From Neorhizobium galegae bv. orientalis str. HAMBI 540 (GTDB lineage: Bacteria; Pseudomonadota; Alphaproteobacteria; Rhizobiales; Rhizobiaceae): a stretch of DNA of 64,000 nucleotides. Below are positions 41,946 through 51,520 of the stretch, in pieces. The DNA is taken from NCBI RefSeq assembly GCF_000731315.1, contig NZ_HG938354.1:806001-870000 (forward strand). Reading direction: 5' to 3'. The notes under the pieces are model-generated. The model was not told the origin of the DNA and made no database searches. It saw only the letters and a list, made by a program, of their open reading frames with translations. Both the position numbers and the translations under genes were made by a program. The stretch's first letter is position 1; each line of letters opens with the position of its first letter.

Positions 41946-42590
41946 ATGAAAAGTTTTATTGCAAAGGCCGCGGCGGCGGCAATCGTCCTGTTTGCCCGGG
42001 CGGTCACGGCGGTTCGCGCCATATGGCCCGACGAAGGGCTGCCTTCCCGGCCCTGCATCTATTTTGCCAATCACTCCAGCCATGGTGACTTCGTGCTGGT
42101 CTGGGCGGTGTTGCCGCCAAGGCTCCGCCATCAGGCTCGTCCGGTTGCCGGCGCTGAATACTGGCTGAAATCGCCGCTCAATCGCTTCATTGGCAGCGAC
42201 GTCTTCAATGCCGTCCTCATCGAAAGGGAGCGTGACAAGAGGACGGAGGATCCCATTGCGCAAATGGCCTCGGCGATCGACGCCGGTTCATCGCTGATCC
42301 TCTTTCCGGAAGGCACGCGCAACCAGTCCGAGGCCCCTCTCCTTCCGTTCAAGAGCGGTATTTTTCATCTGGTCACGGCGCGGCCTCACATAGATCTCGT
42401 TCCGGTCTGGATCAACAATCTCAATCGCGTCATGCCGAAGGGCGAGATCGTCCCGATACCGCTGATCTGCACCGTCACCTTCGGTAGTGCCCTGCAGTCC
42501 GCTCCGGGTGAAACCAAGGACGCTTTCCTTGATCGAATGCGAAGCGCTCTTTTAGCTTTGTCTCCTAAACCTGCAGGGAGTGGTGAATGA
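41946..42590 (+). CDS. 1-acylglycerol-3-phosphate acyltransferase family protein
   Basis: A 214-residue PlsC-type acyltransferase. The catalytic motif NHSSHGD (Asn42-His43 to Asp48) fits NHxxxxD, the substrate motif is FPEGTR (120-125), and a membrane helix lies near the N-terminus (AAAAAIVLFARAVTAVRAIW). A G-rich ribosome-binding site precedes the ATG at 41946. It should transfer an acyl group to lysophosphatidic acid or a related acceptor. Its stop overlaps the start of the CdsA-like gene (ATGA). It is shorter than E. coli PlsC (245). Confidence 0.9.
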   Translation: MKSFIAKAAAAAIVLFARAVTAVRAIWPDEGLPSRPCIYFANHSSHGDFVLVWAVLPPRLRHQARPVAGAEYWLKSPLNRFIGSDVFNAVLIERERDKRTEDPIAQMASAIDAGSSLILFPEGTRNQSEAPLLPFKSGIFHLVTARPHIDLVPVWINNLNRVMPKGEIVPIPLICTVTFGSALQSAPGETKDAFLDRMRSALLALSPKPAGSGE

Positions 42591-43534
42591 GTGCCGCGAG
42601 TTCCGATCTCTTGACGCTGGTGGCCGGTATCTTCGGCGTGCTCATTTTCGCCTCGGCCATCGGCTACGTGCTGCAACAGCGCCTCTCGCCGACCGGCTCG
42701 AACGCGTCGATCGAAAACCTCAATGCCCGGATCAAGGCCTGGTGGATCATGGTCGTCCTGATCGGCATTGCCTTCGTGGCGGGCCGAATCGGCGTTCTCA
42801 TTCTATTCGGGTTCTGCTCCTTTGCCGCGCTTCGAGAATTTGTCACCCTCATCAACACCCGCCGAGCCGATCACTGGGCACTGGCGGCCGCCTTCTTCGT
42901 CGTGGTGCCGCTTCAGTATTATCTGCTCTGGGCGGAACAATACGGCATCTTCTCGATCTTCATTCCGGTCTATGCGTTCCTGCTGATGCCGATCATATCC
43001 GTGCTCAGGGGCGATACGGAGCGCTTTCTGATCCGCATCGCCGAAGTGCAATGGGCACTGATGATCTGCGTCTTCTGCGCCTCGCATGTCCCGGCGCTGC
43101 TGACCTTGAACATCCCGGGCTACGAGGGGCGCAACGTGCTGCTGATCGCCTTCCTGGTGATCGTCGTCCAGTTGAGTGACGTGCTGCAATATGTGTGGGG
43201 CAAGCTGTTCGGGCGCACCAAGATCGCTCCGAAATTGTCGCCGTCGAAAACAGTCGAAGGTTTTGTCGGCGGCGTCATCAGCGCTACCCTGATCGGCGCG
43301 GCCCTCTGGTGGATAACGCCATTCACGCCGGTTCAGGCAGGGCTCCTCGCCTTCATTATCACATTGATGGGTTTCTTCGGCGGCCTGGTGATGTCGGCGA
43401 TCAAAAGGGATCGCGGCATCAAGGACTGGGGCAATCTCATCGAAGGTCATGGCGGTCTGATCGACAGGCTGGATTCCGTCGTCTTCTCGGCACCGATCTT
43501 CTTCCATATCGTGCGCTACTGGTGGTCGCTGTGA
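42587..43534 (+). CDS. Phosphatidate cytidylyltransferase (CdsA-like)
   Basis: A 315-residue polytopic membrane protein with eight or so helices. The complete CdsA signature is visible near the C-terminus: SAIKRDRGIKDWGNLIEGHG followed by GLIDRLD. It should convert phosphatidic acid and CTP to CDP-diacylglycerol at the inner membrane. Rhizobia have another CdsA in the core genome, so this is a second, plasmid-type copy. It is translationally coupled to the acyltransferase upstream and the small membrane gene downstream. Confidence 0.92.
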   Translation: MSAASSDLLTLVAGIFGVLIFASAIGYVLQQRLSPTGSNASIENLNARIKAWWIMVVLIGIAFVAGRIGVLILFGFCSFAALREFVTLINTRRADHWALAAAFFVVVPLQYYLLWAEQYGIFSIFIPVYAFLLMPIISVLRGDTERFLIRIAEVQWALMICVFCASHVPALLTLNIPGYEGRNVLLIAFLVIVVQLSDVLQYVWGKLFGRTKIAPKLSPSKTVEGFVGGVISATLIGAALWWITPFTPVQAGLLAFIITLMGFFGGLVMSAIKRDRGIKDWGNLIEGHGGLIDRLDSVVFSAPIFFHIVRYWWSL

Positions 43535-43926
43535 TGCCGGATGCGCTGAAACGGCTTGCGCGCAGCGGAACGGTGCATGTGCTGTTTGCATTTCTTGCCA
43601 TGGGTGGCTGGGCGGTTTTTGCCAATCGTGCTTATGAAATGCCAAGGCCGCTTTATTCGGGTCTGGTGCAGGGCGTGATGTCCGCCTGCCTGACGCTTTT
43701 CCTGAAATCGGTGATCGACGGGCTTTCGAAGCGCTTTGAGGGCCTGACACGTTTTTGGGCGCCGCCGCTGATTGCCTGCCTCGGCTCGGCCGCGGTTCTC
43801 GTCGCCATCCACGCGGCGAGCGGCACACCGGAAATCCTCAAGACCGTCGCGGTTCCGCTTCTGGTATCGACGAGCTACGCCACGATCTACAATTATTCGA
43901 TCTCCGCACGAGGAGCCAAGACATGA
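43534..43926 (+). CDS. Small polytopic membrane protein of the lipid operon
   Basis: A 130-residue protein with about four membrane helices (VLFAFLAMGGWAVFANRAYE, GLVQGVMSACLTLFLKSVID, PLIACLGSAAVLVAIHAASG, AVPLLVSTSYATIYNYSISA). It starts at ATG 43534, overlapping the cdsA stop by one base, and ends four bases into the next gene. No family with known function is recognised. The position between a CdsA and a CDP-alcohol transferase suggests a role as an accessory or chaperone in the same lipid pathway. Confidence 0.8.
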   Translation: MPDALKRLARSGTVHVLFAFLAMGGWAVFANRAYEMPRPLYSGLVQGVMSACLTLFLKSVIDGLSKRFEGLTRFWAPPLIACLGSAAVLVAIHAASGTPEILKTVAVPLLVSTSYATIYNYSISARGAKT

Positions 43927-44579
43927 CCGAGACAGGCGACAGGCGACCTCTGGCAAGCCGCAACACGCGCTGGGCAGGCGCGATCGCGCGGTGGATGGCG
44001 TCGAAAACCATCACGCCCAACCAGATATCCCAGGCCAGCATGGTCGCGGCAGCGCTTGGCGGCGGCGCCTTCTATCTGGCGGGACAAACGGTCGGATGGG
44101 CGCGTATTGCCTGCCTTCTATTGGCCGTCCTCTGCTGCCAGGGCCGGTTGCTTTGCAATCTGTTCGACGGCATGGTCGCCGTCGAAGGCGGAAAGGGAGA
44201 GCCGGACGGGCCGTTCTGGAACGAGCTCCCGGATCGCGTCGCCGATCTTCTGATCTTTGCGGGCGTCGGATATGGGATCGGCATGCCAGGTCTCGGCTGG
44301 GCCGCCGGTGCTTTTGCCGTCTTGACGGCCTATGTCCGGGAACTCGGCCGCGCCACAGGCAATCCGAGTGATTTCTCAGGCCCGATGGCCAAGCAGCACC
44401 GTATGGCAACGATCACCGCGGCAGGATTGGCATCGATCCTTGAACCGTTGTGGGGCGGGTACAACCAGATCCTGATGATTGGTCTTGGAATAATCGCGCT
44501 CGGCGCGGCCTTCACGGCAATCCGCCGCTCAAGGACATTGATCACGCGCCTCAAACTGCTGGGAAAAGCAGGACATTAA
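43923..44579 (+). CDS. CDP-alcohol phosphatidyltransferase family protein (variant active site)
   Basis: A 218-residue integral membrane protein with a CDP-alcohol phosphotransferase motif in residues 79-104: N79-LFD82-G83-MVA86-V87 ... G96-PFWN100-ELPD104. Spacing is that of the canonical D-x2-D-G-x2-A-R-x8-G-x3-D-x3-D, but the first and third Asp are Asn (79, 100) and the Arg is Val87. Either this is a sub-family with a different metal site, or activity is altered. It would combine CDP-diacylglycerol with an alcohol. The operon resembles E. coli ynbAB-type sets. Confidence 0.85.
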   Translation: MTETGDRRPLASRNTRWAGAIARWMASKTITPNQISQASMVAAALGGGAFYLAGQTVGWARIACLLLAVLCCQGRLLCNLFDGMVAVEGGKGEPDGPFWNELPDRVADLLIFAGVGYGIGMPGLGWAAGAFAVLTAYVRELGRATGNPSDFSGPMAKQHRMATITAAGLASILEPLWGGYNQILMIGLGIIALGAAFTAIRRSRTLITRLKLLGKAGH

Positions 44580-44650
44580 ATCAGGCCGGGGAAACATCGC
44601 TACGTGTGTCTTCGGCGGCATGCAAAGTTGCCGCCGATCTGTGGATGAGG

Positions 44651-45568
44651 TCAGCCCAGCGCCGAGCCGTTGGTCGCCAGGAAAACCGAATAGAGCGACT
44701 TGGTGGCGGTGATGAAAAGCCGATTTTTGCGTGGGCCGCCGAACGTGACGTTTGCGACGGTCTGTGGCACCAGGATCTTGCCGAGAAGCTCGCCTTTCGG
44801 GGAGAAGCAATGCACGCCATCGCCGGCGCTGGTCCAGACATTGCCCTGGATATCGACGCGGAAACCGTCGGGCAGGCCATTGTCGAGACTGCAGAAGATC
44901 TTGCCGTTGGCAAGACGCTTGCCGTGGACCACGTCGAAGACACGGATATGACGCGGCGCATTGACATCATGGCTGGAGGCAGAATCGGCGACGTAGAGCT
45001 TCGTTTCATCCGGTGAGAACGCAAGGCCGTTCGGCTGGCCGAAATCGATGACGACCGCCTCAAGGTCGCCGCTCACCGGATCGAGACGGTAGACATTACG
45101 TGTATCCTGCTCCGGCTCGGCCCGATAACCTTCATAGTCGGACTTGATGCCGTAGGTCGGGTCGGTGAACCAGACGCTGCCGTCCGAGCGCACGACGACA
45201 TCGTTCGGCGAGTTGAGCCGTTTGCCCTGATAACGGTCGGCAAGAACCGTGATCGAACCGTCGATCTCGGTCCGGATGACACGCCGGCCACCGTGTTCGC
45301 ACGACACCAGCCGGCCCTGCCGGTCACGTGTATTGCCGTTGACGAAATTCGACGGCGAACGGAAGATCGAGACGCCGCCGTCCGGCGCCCAGCGCAGCAT
45401 GCGCTGGTTGGGTATGTCGCTCCAGATCAGGCAGTTCAAATCCGCAAACCAGACCGGACCTTCGGCCCAGCGGCAATCGGAATAAAGCTCTTCGAGAGCC
45501 GCGCTGCCAACGATCAGGTGCCGAAAGCGGTCGTCGTGGATTTCGTAGATGGAAGGGATTTGCGGCAT
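44651..45568 (-). CDS. SMP-30/gluconolactonase family lactonase
   Basis: A 305-residue six-bladed propeller lactonase. Typical segments are LNSPNDVVVRSDGSVWFTDP, GQPNGLAFSPDETKLYVADS, and GNVWTSAGDGVHCFSPKGEL (blade repeats with N-D and D-x-x-x-Y metal-site residues). It should hydrolyse aldonolactones produced from sugars in the periplasm or cytoplasm. It lies downstream of the two sugar permeases and is on the same strand, so it belongs to the same operon. The ATG at 45568 is preferred; an earlier start at 45622 would overlap the permease gene. Confidence 0.9.
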   Translation of the reverse strand: MPQIPSIYEIHDDRFRHLIVGSAALEELYSDCRWAEGPVWFADLNCLIWSDIPNQRMLRWAPDGGVSIFRSPSNFVNGNTRDRQGRLVSCEHGGRRVIRTEIDGSITVLADRYQGKRLNSPNDVVVRSDGSVWFTDPTYGIKSDYEGYRAEPEQDTRNVYRLDPVSGDLEAVVIDFGQPNGLAFSPDETKLYVADSASSHDVNAPRHIRVFDVVHGKRLANGKIFCSLDNGLPDGFRVDIQGNVWTSAGDGVHCFSPKGELLGKILVPQTVANVTFGGPRKNRLFITATKSLYSVFLATNGSALG

Positions 45569-45593
45569 GGGAGAGGGTCCGATTTGAGTTTGT

Positions 45594-46541
45594 TCATCGG
45601 TTGGATTGACGGCCGCCGGCAACCAGGATGACGGCGATGATGATGAGGCCGGTCAGGATGAGGCGGAACCCGGCACCGAAGCCATAGGTGTTCAACATCG
45701 ACACGACAAGGAACATGAAGAGCGACGCGCCCCAGATGCCGGGGATGTTGGAGTTGCCGCCCGCGACCGCCGTTCCGCCGATCACCACCACGGCGATCGA
45801 CATCAGCAGGTATTCGGACCCCATGTTCAGTGCAGCCCCGCCGGAGAAGCTCGCGAGCAGATAACCGCAGATCGAGGCCAGCACGGCACAGAGGATGTAG
45901 GTGACGAGCCGCGTGCCGTCGACGGGAATGCCGGTCATCCGGGCGGCGAATGTGCTTTGGCCGATCGCCGAGATCCAGCGGCCATAAATGGTCTTTTTCA
46001 GCAGAACCCAGGCGATGACCGAGAGGATCAGGGCGACGATCGCAATGTTGGGGATGCCGAACAGGCTTGACGTCGTGAAGCTCGCCAGCACTTCCGGCGG
46101 CTTGATGCGCAGGCCGCGGTTCGCCCAGATGGCTGTCGACTGCACGATGAAGCTTATGGAGAGGGTCGCGATGATCGGCGGGATGCGCAGGAGTTTTATC
46201 AGCGCATAGTTGCCGATGCCGATTGCGAAACCCAGCAGGATCGACGTCAGCAGGCCGACGAGGATCATGCCATCCTGCACGTCCATCAGCTTCAATGCCA
46301 GCGTCCCGGAAAGCGTCATCGTGGCGGGCACGGAAAGATCGATATTGCCGGGACCAAGGGTGATGACGAACATCTGGCCGATGCCGACGATGACCGAGAA
46401 GGCCGCGAAGGTAAGGGCTGCCTGGGACAAGCCTAGCGAACTCGCGCCGCCGGTAAAGAGGACGGTGACGATCCAGACGATCATCGTGGCCGCGAAAGAC
46501 CATATCCAGGGCTTGGTAAAGAGGAGGCGCGCGGCGTTCAT
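45594..46541 (-). CDS. CUT2-type sugar ABC transporter permease (second)
   Basis: A 315-residue RbsC/XylH-type permease with about ten hydrophobic helices. Conserved parts are SVIVGIGQMFVITLGPGNID, LSVPATMTLSG, and the EAA-like GQSTFAARMTGIPVDGTRLV loop, ending in GGTAVAGGNSNIPGIWGASL. The start at 46541 overlaps the stop of the first permease. It pairs with that permease to form a heterodimeric channel. Confidence 0.9.
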   Translation of the reverse strand: MNAARLLFTKPWIWSFAATMIVWIVTVLFTGGASSLGLSQAALTFAAFSVIVGIGQMFVITLGPGNIDLSVPATMTLSGTLALKLMDVQDGMILVGLLTSILLGFAIGIGNYALIKLLRIPPIIATLSISFIVQSTAIWANRGLRIKPPEVLASFTTSSLFGIPNIAIVALILSVIAWVLLKKTIYGRWISAIGQSTFAARMTGIPVDGTRLVTYILCAVLASICGYLLASFSGGAALNMGSEYLLMSIAVVVIGGTAVAGGNSNIPGIWGASLFMFLVVSMLNTYGFGAGFRLILTGLIIIAVILVAGGRQSNR

Positions 46542-47479
46542 CGGCCCTTCTCCTGCTTTTCCAACCGGTTCAGGAAAAGGCGAAGCGCCAGCACGACGAT
46601 CAGGATCGCGCCCTGCGCGCCGATCTGCCAATCGGGTGATATGCGCATGAAGGAGAGGAAGGAGCCGGCGAGCGTGAGGGTCAATGCGCCGATAACGGCG
46701 CCGATCGGCGAGACCTTGCCGCCGACGAATTCGCCGCCGCCGAGGATGACGCCGGCGATCGACAGCAGCGTGTAGCGCAATGCGATGTTCGCATCCGCCG
46801 AGGTCGTAAGGCCGACGAGCGCGATGCCGGACAGAACGGCGAAGAAGCCGGCCAACGCATAGGTTCCGGCACGGATGCGGATAACCGACCAGCCGGCGCG
46901 CTCGACCGAGCGGACATTGCCGCCGATGCCGCGGATCAGCACACCCGCGGAGGAGCGCATGATGACGAAATGGGTGACCCCCGCGATGACGAGGCTGGCG
47001 ACAATCGCCATCGGCACAAAAGGAGGCCGGGAGGTCATCAGCCAGCGGGCCCAGGCCGGAGCTTCGCCACCGGGGGATGGCAGCATAAGGACCGCAAGCC
47101 CGCCCCAGACGAAGCTCATACCCAGCGTCACGACGATCGAGGGCAATTCTCGAACATGAATGACCATGCCAATCACGGCATAGGCCGCAATGGCGCCAAG
47201 GAAAATCAGCACGCCGATTGCCGGGGAGGCCTGCAGGAACGTCGCCGTCACGCAGGCGCAAAAGCTGACGAAGGCGCCCATCGACAGGTCGAGATCGTTA
47301 ACCGCCATGATCAGCATCTGCGCGACCGTCGCGAGCGCGATCGGCACCGCGAGATTGAAGAGCAGGTTCAGGCCGGTATAACTCATGGCGCGCGGCTGCA
47401 TGTAGAAGACGGCGGTGAGCAGCAGCGCCAGCGACGCGGCAGGGATGATAAGGCGGATCGTGCCGGAGGATATCTTCAT
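46538..47479 (-). CDS. CUT2-type sugar ABC transporter permease (first)
   Basis: A 313-residue BPD_transp_2 permease. The conserved [40 protein letters not shown] loop and [20 protein letters not shown] region are all in place. Its start overlaps the ATPase stop by four bases, so the ATPase, the two permeases and the lactonase are one transcript. Confidence 0.92.
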   Translation of the reverse strand: MKISSGTIRLIIPAASLALLLTAVFYMQPRAMSYTGLNLLFNLAVPIALATVAQMLIMAVNDLDLSMGAFVSFCACVTATFLQASPAIGVLIFLGAIAAYAVIGMVIHVRELPSIVVTLGMSFVWGGLAVLMLPSPGGEAPAWARWLMTSRPPFVPMAIVASLVIAGVTHFVIMRSSAGVLIRGIGGNVRSVERAGWSVIRIRAGTYALAGFFAVLSGIALVGLTTSADANIALRYTLLSIAGVILGGGEFVGGKVSPIGAVIGALTLTLAGSFLSFMRISPDWQIGAQGAILIVVLALRLFLNRLEKQEKGR

Positions 47480-48939
47480 GCCGCCTCGCCTGCGCCGAAG
47501 GAAGCCTCGAGTATGTTTTTCTCGGTGATCGCGTCGCCCGCGAGTTCCGCGACGATGGCGCCTTCCCGAAAAACGTAGACCCGGTCGCAGAGGCGAATTT
47601 CGTCCATTTCCGTCGAATACCATATGAAGGTGCGACCGCCTGCCGCCTCGGAGCGCAGGATGTCATAGACTTCCTGCTTGGTGCCGACATCGACGCCGCG
47701 CATCGGGTCGTCCATCAGCACGATCCTCGCCGTCGTCGCCAATGCACGGGCGAACAGCACTTTCTGCTGGTTGCCGCCGGAAAGCGACAGGATGCGATTT
47801 TCCATATCCGGCGTACGGATCTCGATGCGCGTCTTCCAGCCGTTGCCGAGCACGCCTTCGCGATCATGGTCCACGATGCTCCGCGAGGAAAGATCGCCGA
47901 GCGAGGCGATGCTGAGATTGTTCAGGATGCTCCAGAGCGGGAATATACCGTTCAGGCTGCGGTCGCCGGCAACAAAGGCGATCTCCTTCCGGCGTGCCGG
48001 CCACCAGTTGCTGTTGCGCGAGAGATAGAGATCGAGGAGCGTTTCCGTCTGGCCATGTCCCCCGAGACCGGCAAGGCCGATCATCTCCCCGCGATGGGCT
48101 TGGAAGGCAAGACCGTGACCCCGTCGTGGCGGCATCGCAAGCACCGGCGCGCCATCGCGCTTGTCTGCCGCGCGCAGCCATTCCTGCTCGCGTACCACGT
48201 TGCCCATGGCTTCGACGAGGCTGCGGGTACTGAACTCTGGAGCGGAGCGGTCAGCGACGACCCGGCCGTCCTTCATCACCACGATGCGATCCGAGGTGGA
48301 GAGGATTTCGCCGAGGATGTGCGAGATCAGCAGCACAGAACCGCCCTCCCCGACGAACTTCCGAATATAGGCCATGAGCTGCGCCGCCAACCCCGCGTCG
48401 AGCGAAGAAGTCGGCTCGTCGAGAATGACGAGTTTCGACTTTTCGTTCAGGCCGGCGAAGCTGATGGCGATCTCGACCATCTGTCGTTCGGCGATCGAAA
48501 GCTCGTCGATCGTGCTGTCGCAATCGATGCCGTGGCCGGGAAAAATATCACCCAATTGCTGTTTGACGAGAGCGGCCGCCTTGGTGCGCCAGTTCCAGCC
48601 GGCGAGTTCCGCGTGCATCACGCGGGCGTTCTCGTTGACGGTCAGGTTGGGGCAGAGCGACAATTCCTGGAAGACGCAGCGAACGCCATTGGCTCGTGCA
48701 GTCGAGATGCCATGTTGGGCCCTCGAACCGCCATAGCTGACTTCGCCTGCGTGCGGGCTCAGGCTGCCGTTGATAACATTGACGATGGTGGACTTGCCGG
48801 CGCCGTTGTGGCCCACGAGGCCGACGCATTCGCCGCCGTGGATGACGAGATCCGCTCCGTCCAGCGCCTTGACGGCGCCGAAGGTCACCTTGAGGCCGCG
48901 GACCGCGACCACCTCTCGTCTTGCTGTTATTTCATTCAT
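47476..48939 (-). CDS. CUT2-type sugar ABC transporter ATP-binding protein
   Basis: A 487-residue protein with two ABC domains, as in RbsA/XylG. Domain 1 has Walker [13 protein letters not shown], a degenerate ABC signature [12 protein letters not shown] and Walker [13 protein letters not shown]. Domain 2 has a degenerate Walker A ([12 protein letters not shown], no Lys), a good signature [10 protein letters not shown] and [12 protein letters not shown]. The inactive second Walker A is normal for CUT2 ATPases. The start at 48939 (MNEITARRE) is preferred to 49002. Confidence 0.93.
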   Translation of the reverse strand: MNEITARREVVAVRGLKVTFGAVKALDGADLVIHGGECVGLVGHNGAGKSTIVNVINGSLSPHAGEVSYGGSRAQHGISTARANGVRCVFQELSLCPNLTVNENARVMHAELAGWNWRTKAAALVKQQLGDIFPGHGIDCDSTIDELSIAERQMVEIAISFAGLNEKSKLVILDEPTSSLDAGLAAQLMAYIRKFVGEGGSVLLISHILGEILSTSDRIVVMKDGRVVADRSAPEFSTRSLVEAMGNVVREQEWLRAADKRDGAPVLAMPPRRGHGLAFQAHRGEMIGLAGLGGHGQTETLLDLYLSRNSNWWPARRKEIAFVAGDRSLNGIFPLWSILNNLSIASLGDLSSRSIVDHDREGVLGNGWKTRIEIRTPDMENRILSLSGGNQQKVLFARALATTARIVLMDDPMRGVDVGTKQEVYDILRSEAAGGRTFIWYSTEMDEIRLCDRVYVFREGAIVAELAGDAITEKNILEASFGAGEAA

Positions 48940-49026
48940 GCGAAACACATCGTCGATGATCTGGGCAGGGCAATGCGAAGGCACGGCGCCTGCTGGCGCC
49001 ATGCCTGGTTGTTTGGGAGGACCAGC

Positions 49027-50040
49027 CTATTTGGCGCTGATGACTTTCTGAGCGTCTTCCAGCGAATATTCGACATTGGCGACGCCGCCCTTCTGGGTAC
49101 TGGCGAGGTTGGTTTCGAGATTGGCCTGGTCGATGCGCAGGAAAGGAACAACCAAGTCCTTCTTCACCTGCTTGCCGTCAAGGATCTGCTGCGCCACCCA
49201 GAAGGCGAGCGTCGAGACGCCGGGCGCGATCGAGACGGACATGGTCTCGTAGCCGTTCTTGTCTTTCTGCTGCTTCCACCAGACGAGTTCGTCCTCGCGG
49301 TTGCCCATAACGATGGTGGGGGTCGGTCGGTTTGCCGTGGCGAAGGCCTGCGCCGCGCCGTAACCGTCGCCGCCCTGGGTCACGACCGCCGTGATTTCCG
49401 GCAGACTTGGCAGGATGCCGGCGACGGCGCGCTGCGCGACGTCCTGAGCCCAGTCGCCGTTGACGGCTCCGACGATCTTGAATTGCGGGTTTTTCTGAGC
49501 GCCCGCCTGGATGCCGGCGTGGATTTCATCGTCGACCGAAACGCCGGCGAGGCCCCGGATCTCCAGAAGATTCCCACCCTTCGGCATCTTCTTGGCGAGG
49601 TATTCGATCTGGCTTTCGCCCATCCCCTTGAAGTCGACCGCGATGCGCCAGGCGCAAGGCTCGGTCACGATGCCATCGAAGGAAACGACCGTGATACCGG
49701 CATTGCAGGCCTCCTTGATGGCGCCGTTGAGGGCGGTCGGCGAGGCTGCGTTGATGACGATCGCATCATAGCCCTGCAGGATCATGTTCTGGATCTGCGC
49801 GGCCTGCTCGGTCGCCTGATTTTCTGCGGTCGTGAACGGATCGGCAGCGGCAACGATCTTCTTTGCGACGGCGTCCTTGGTGATCTTGTCCCAGCTGGTC
49901 AGCATCGCCTGCCGCCAGGAATTGCCGGCATAGTTGTTGGAAAGGGCAATCTTCTTGCCCGAAGTTTCGGCCAGGGCAGAGAACGGCCCGGCAACGCAAG
50001 CGATTGCGACAGATGCGAAAAGCATCTTTCTGATGATCAT
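49027..50040 (-). CDS. Sugar-type ABC substrate-binding protein
   Basis: A 337-residue periplasmic binding protein of the type 1 (RbsB/XylF-like) fold. The signal peptide is MIIRKMLFASVAIACVAGPF with cleavage after ALA. Mature motifs include LSNNYAGNSWRQAML, ILQGYDAIVINAASPTALNG, IDGAVTEPC-like VSFDGIVTEPCAWRIAVDFK and AVVTQGGDGYGAAQAFA. GGGAGGAAA precedes the ATG. It is the first gene of the sugar operon, separated from the ATPase by about 90 bases. The ligand is probably a pentose or similar sugar, but this is not certain. Confidence 0.92.
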   Translation of the reverse strand: MIIRKMLFASVAIACVAGPFSALAETSGKKIALSNNYAGNSWRQAMLTSWDKITKDAVAKKIVAAADPFTTAENQATEQAAQIQNMILQGYDAIVINAASPTALNGAIKEACNAGITVVSFDGIVTEPCAWRIAVDFKGMGESQIEYLAKKMPKGGNLLEIRGLAGVSVDDEIHAGIQAGAQKNPQFKIVGAVNGDWAQDVAQRAVAGILPSLPEITAVVTQGGDGYGAAQAFATANRPTPTIVMGNREDELVWWKQQKDKNGYETMSVSIAPGVSTLAFWVAQQILDGKQVKKDLVVPFLRIDQANLETNLASTQKGGVANVEYSLEDAQKVISAK

Positions 50041-50162
50041 GATTTCCTCCCTAGAGTTCCCAACGGGGTTCTCCCCGGGCCGCTCCTCAACGGTGGCCGA
50101 AGATAGTGTTTGCGCTGAGCCCCGTTTGCTCAGTAGGAGGAGAATGGAGGAGAAATCAGATG

Positions 50163-50225
50163 TTGTATAGGCGCATACAAGCAACCTTTCTGCGGGTATT
50201 CGCGCAAAATATGCGGGTTCCCGCA
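50163..50225. promoter_or_regulatory. Operator-like dyads between the sugar operon and the two-component genes
   Basis: TTGTAT-AGGCGC-ATACAA (50163-50180) is a perfect spaced inverted repeat. TGCGGGT occurs twice at 21-bp spacing (50191-50197 and 50212-50218), the second within the palindrome TGCGGG-TT-CCCGCA (50212-50225). They lie in the divergent promoter between the binding-protein gene (minus) and the sensor kinase gene (plus), and are plausible sites for the LuxR-type response regulator. Confidence 0.5.
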
Positions 50226-50281
50226 AGACAAGAACCACAACGAAGCGTCTAATGGTTTCAAGGACTGGGAGGAGGTCCGTC

Positions 50282-51520
50282 ATGCTCAATCGGGCGCGAA
50301 ACGCGTTGTTCGACCGTTATCTCGGCATCTCCCGGCTTCTTGCCGGACAGCTCGATTTCAATGCTATCATCCAGGCGGTGGCGGCCGAGATCAGCCACAT
50401 CATTCCGCACGACCATCTCGACGTCTGCATCAAGATGCTGGATGGCAAATATCACATCGCTTACGAAAGCGGACTTGCGACTGCCTGGAGCCAGCAACCG
50501 CCGGCGCTTTTGACTGGCAGCCCGATCCGCACGCTTTTGGCCGGAGAGGTGGATTTCCTTTTGTCGCCCGATGCCTGTGCCGACCCGCGCTTCCATTTCG
50601 AAGGCGCCTTTTCAAGCCCGATTATCGCGCTTTCCCTCAGGAGCAGGCTGCATGTGCCGCTCAAGGTCCAGGGAGATATCATAGGTGCCTTGAGCTGCTC
50701 CAGCCATGAACGTGACAGCTACTCGATGGAGGATGTCGAGAATGCCCGTTCGATCGCCGACCTTTTGGCCCCCTATTTCTTTGCATTGAGGGCGGCCGAG
50801 CAGGCCAAGCGCTCGGCGATCGTCGAGACGGAGGCACGCGCCCGCGAGGAAGGGCTGCGGCTGGGGGCGCTGAAACTGACGGAGGCGCTGGAGGCCGAAC
50901 GCCAGAGGATCGGCATGGACCTGCACGACCAGACGCTTGCCGACCTGACGCGGCTCTCACGGCGCATGGAGCGTCTGTCGAGGCTTGCGGACATGCATGG
51001 CGATGCGCTCGAACCGCTCTGTCGCACCCTGCAGCAATGCATGCACGATCTTCGCGAGATCATCGAGGAGGCCAAGCCGACCGTGCTGCAGCTGTTCGGC
51101 GTGGCGGAGGCGATCGAGAACCATCTCGAGCGCTCGGTGCGCGAAAGCGGGCAGCCAATCGAATGGCGGATGATCGACGAAAGCGACGGCGCACTCGTTG
51201 ACCTCGACCAAACCGTGGCGACGGCCCTGTTCCGCATCGTCCAGGAAGCCGTCAACAACGCCATCAGGCACGGCCAGCCAAAAACCATCCTGGTGCGTCT
51301 TGCGAGCCGCAAGCGGGTGCTTTCGATCGAGGTGGACGACGACGGCAATGGCATCTGCAGCCCACAGGACAAGGCGGGCCATGGGATCGACAACATGAAG
51401 ACGCGGTCGCGGCTCATCTCCGCGCGGTTCGAGATGGCCGGTCATGCCGACCGTCGCGGCACATCCGTGAAGGTCACCCTCCCCGTCGGGCCGAAGCGCC
51501 TGGTGGAGGCGTCGACATGA
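50282..51520 (+). CDS. Cytoplasmic GAF-type sensor histidine kinase (HisKA_3)
   Basis: A 412-residue kinase without membrane helices. The N-terminal 190 residues look like a GAF domain (ISRLLAGQLDFNAIIQAVAA, RLHVPLKVQGDIIGALSCSS). The dimerisation/phosphoacceptor region is ERQRIGMDLHDQTLADLTRL with His215, typical of the NarX/DegS HisKA_3 class. The ATPase domain has FRIVQEAVNNAIRHGQPKTI and VDDDGNGI, with GHGIDNMKTR. It should sense a small cytoplasmic ligand and pass phosphate to the response regulator encoded next (ATGA overlap). GGAGGAGG precedes the start. Confidence 0.92.
   Translation: MLNRARNALFDRYLGISRLLAGQLDFNAIIQAVAAEISHIIPHDHLDVCIKMLDGKYHIAYESGLATAWSQQPPALLTGSPIRTLLAGEVDFLLSPDACADPRFHFEGAFSSPIIALSLRSRLHVPLKVQGDIIGALSCSSHERDSYSMEDVENARSIADLLAPYFFALRAAEQAKRSAIVETEARAREEGLRLGALKLTEALEAERQRIGMDLHDQTLADLTRLSRRMERLSRLADMHGDALEPLCRTLQQCMHDLREIIEEAKPTVLQLFGVAEAIENHLERSVRESGQPIEWRMIDESDGALVDLDQTVATALFRIVQEAVNNAIRHGQPKTILVRLASRKRVLSIEVDDDGNGICSPQDKAGHGIDNMKTRSRLISARFEMAGHADRRGTSVKVTLPVGPKRLVEAST

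Noticed and set aside
46542..47261. N-terminal extension of the second sugar permease to 555 residues.
   Set aside because: It is the out-of-frame translation of the first permease gene; the ATG at 46541 overlaps that gene's stop.
47866..50106. A 746-codon open frame on the plus strand opposite the sugar ABC operon.
   Set aside because: It is antisense to the ATPase and binding-protein genes, which have clear motifs and start sites. Long antisense frames are common in GC-rich DNA.
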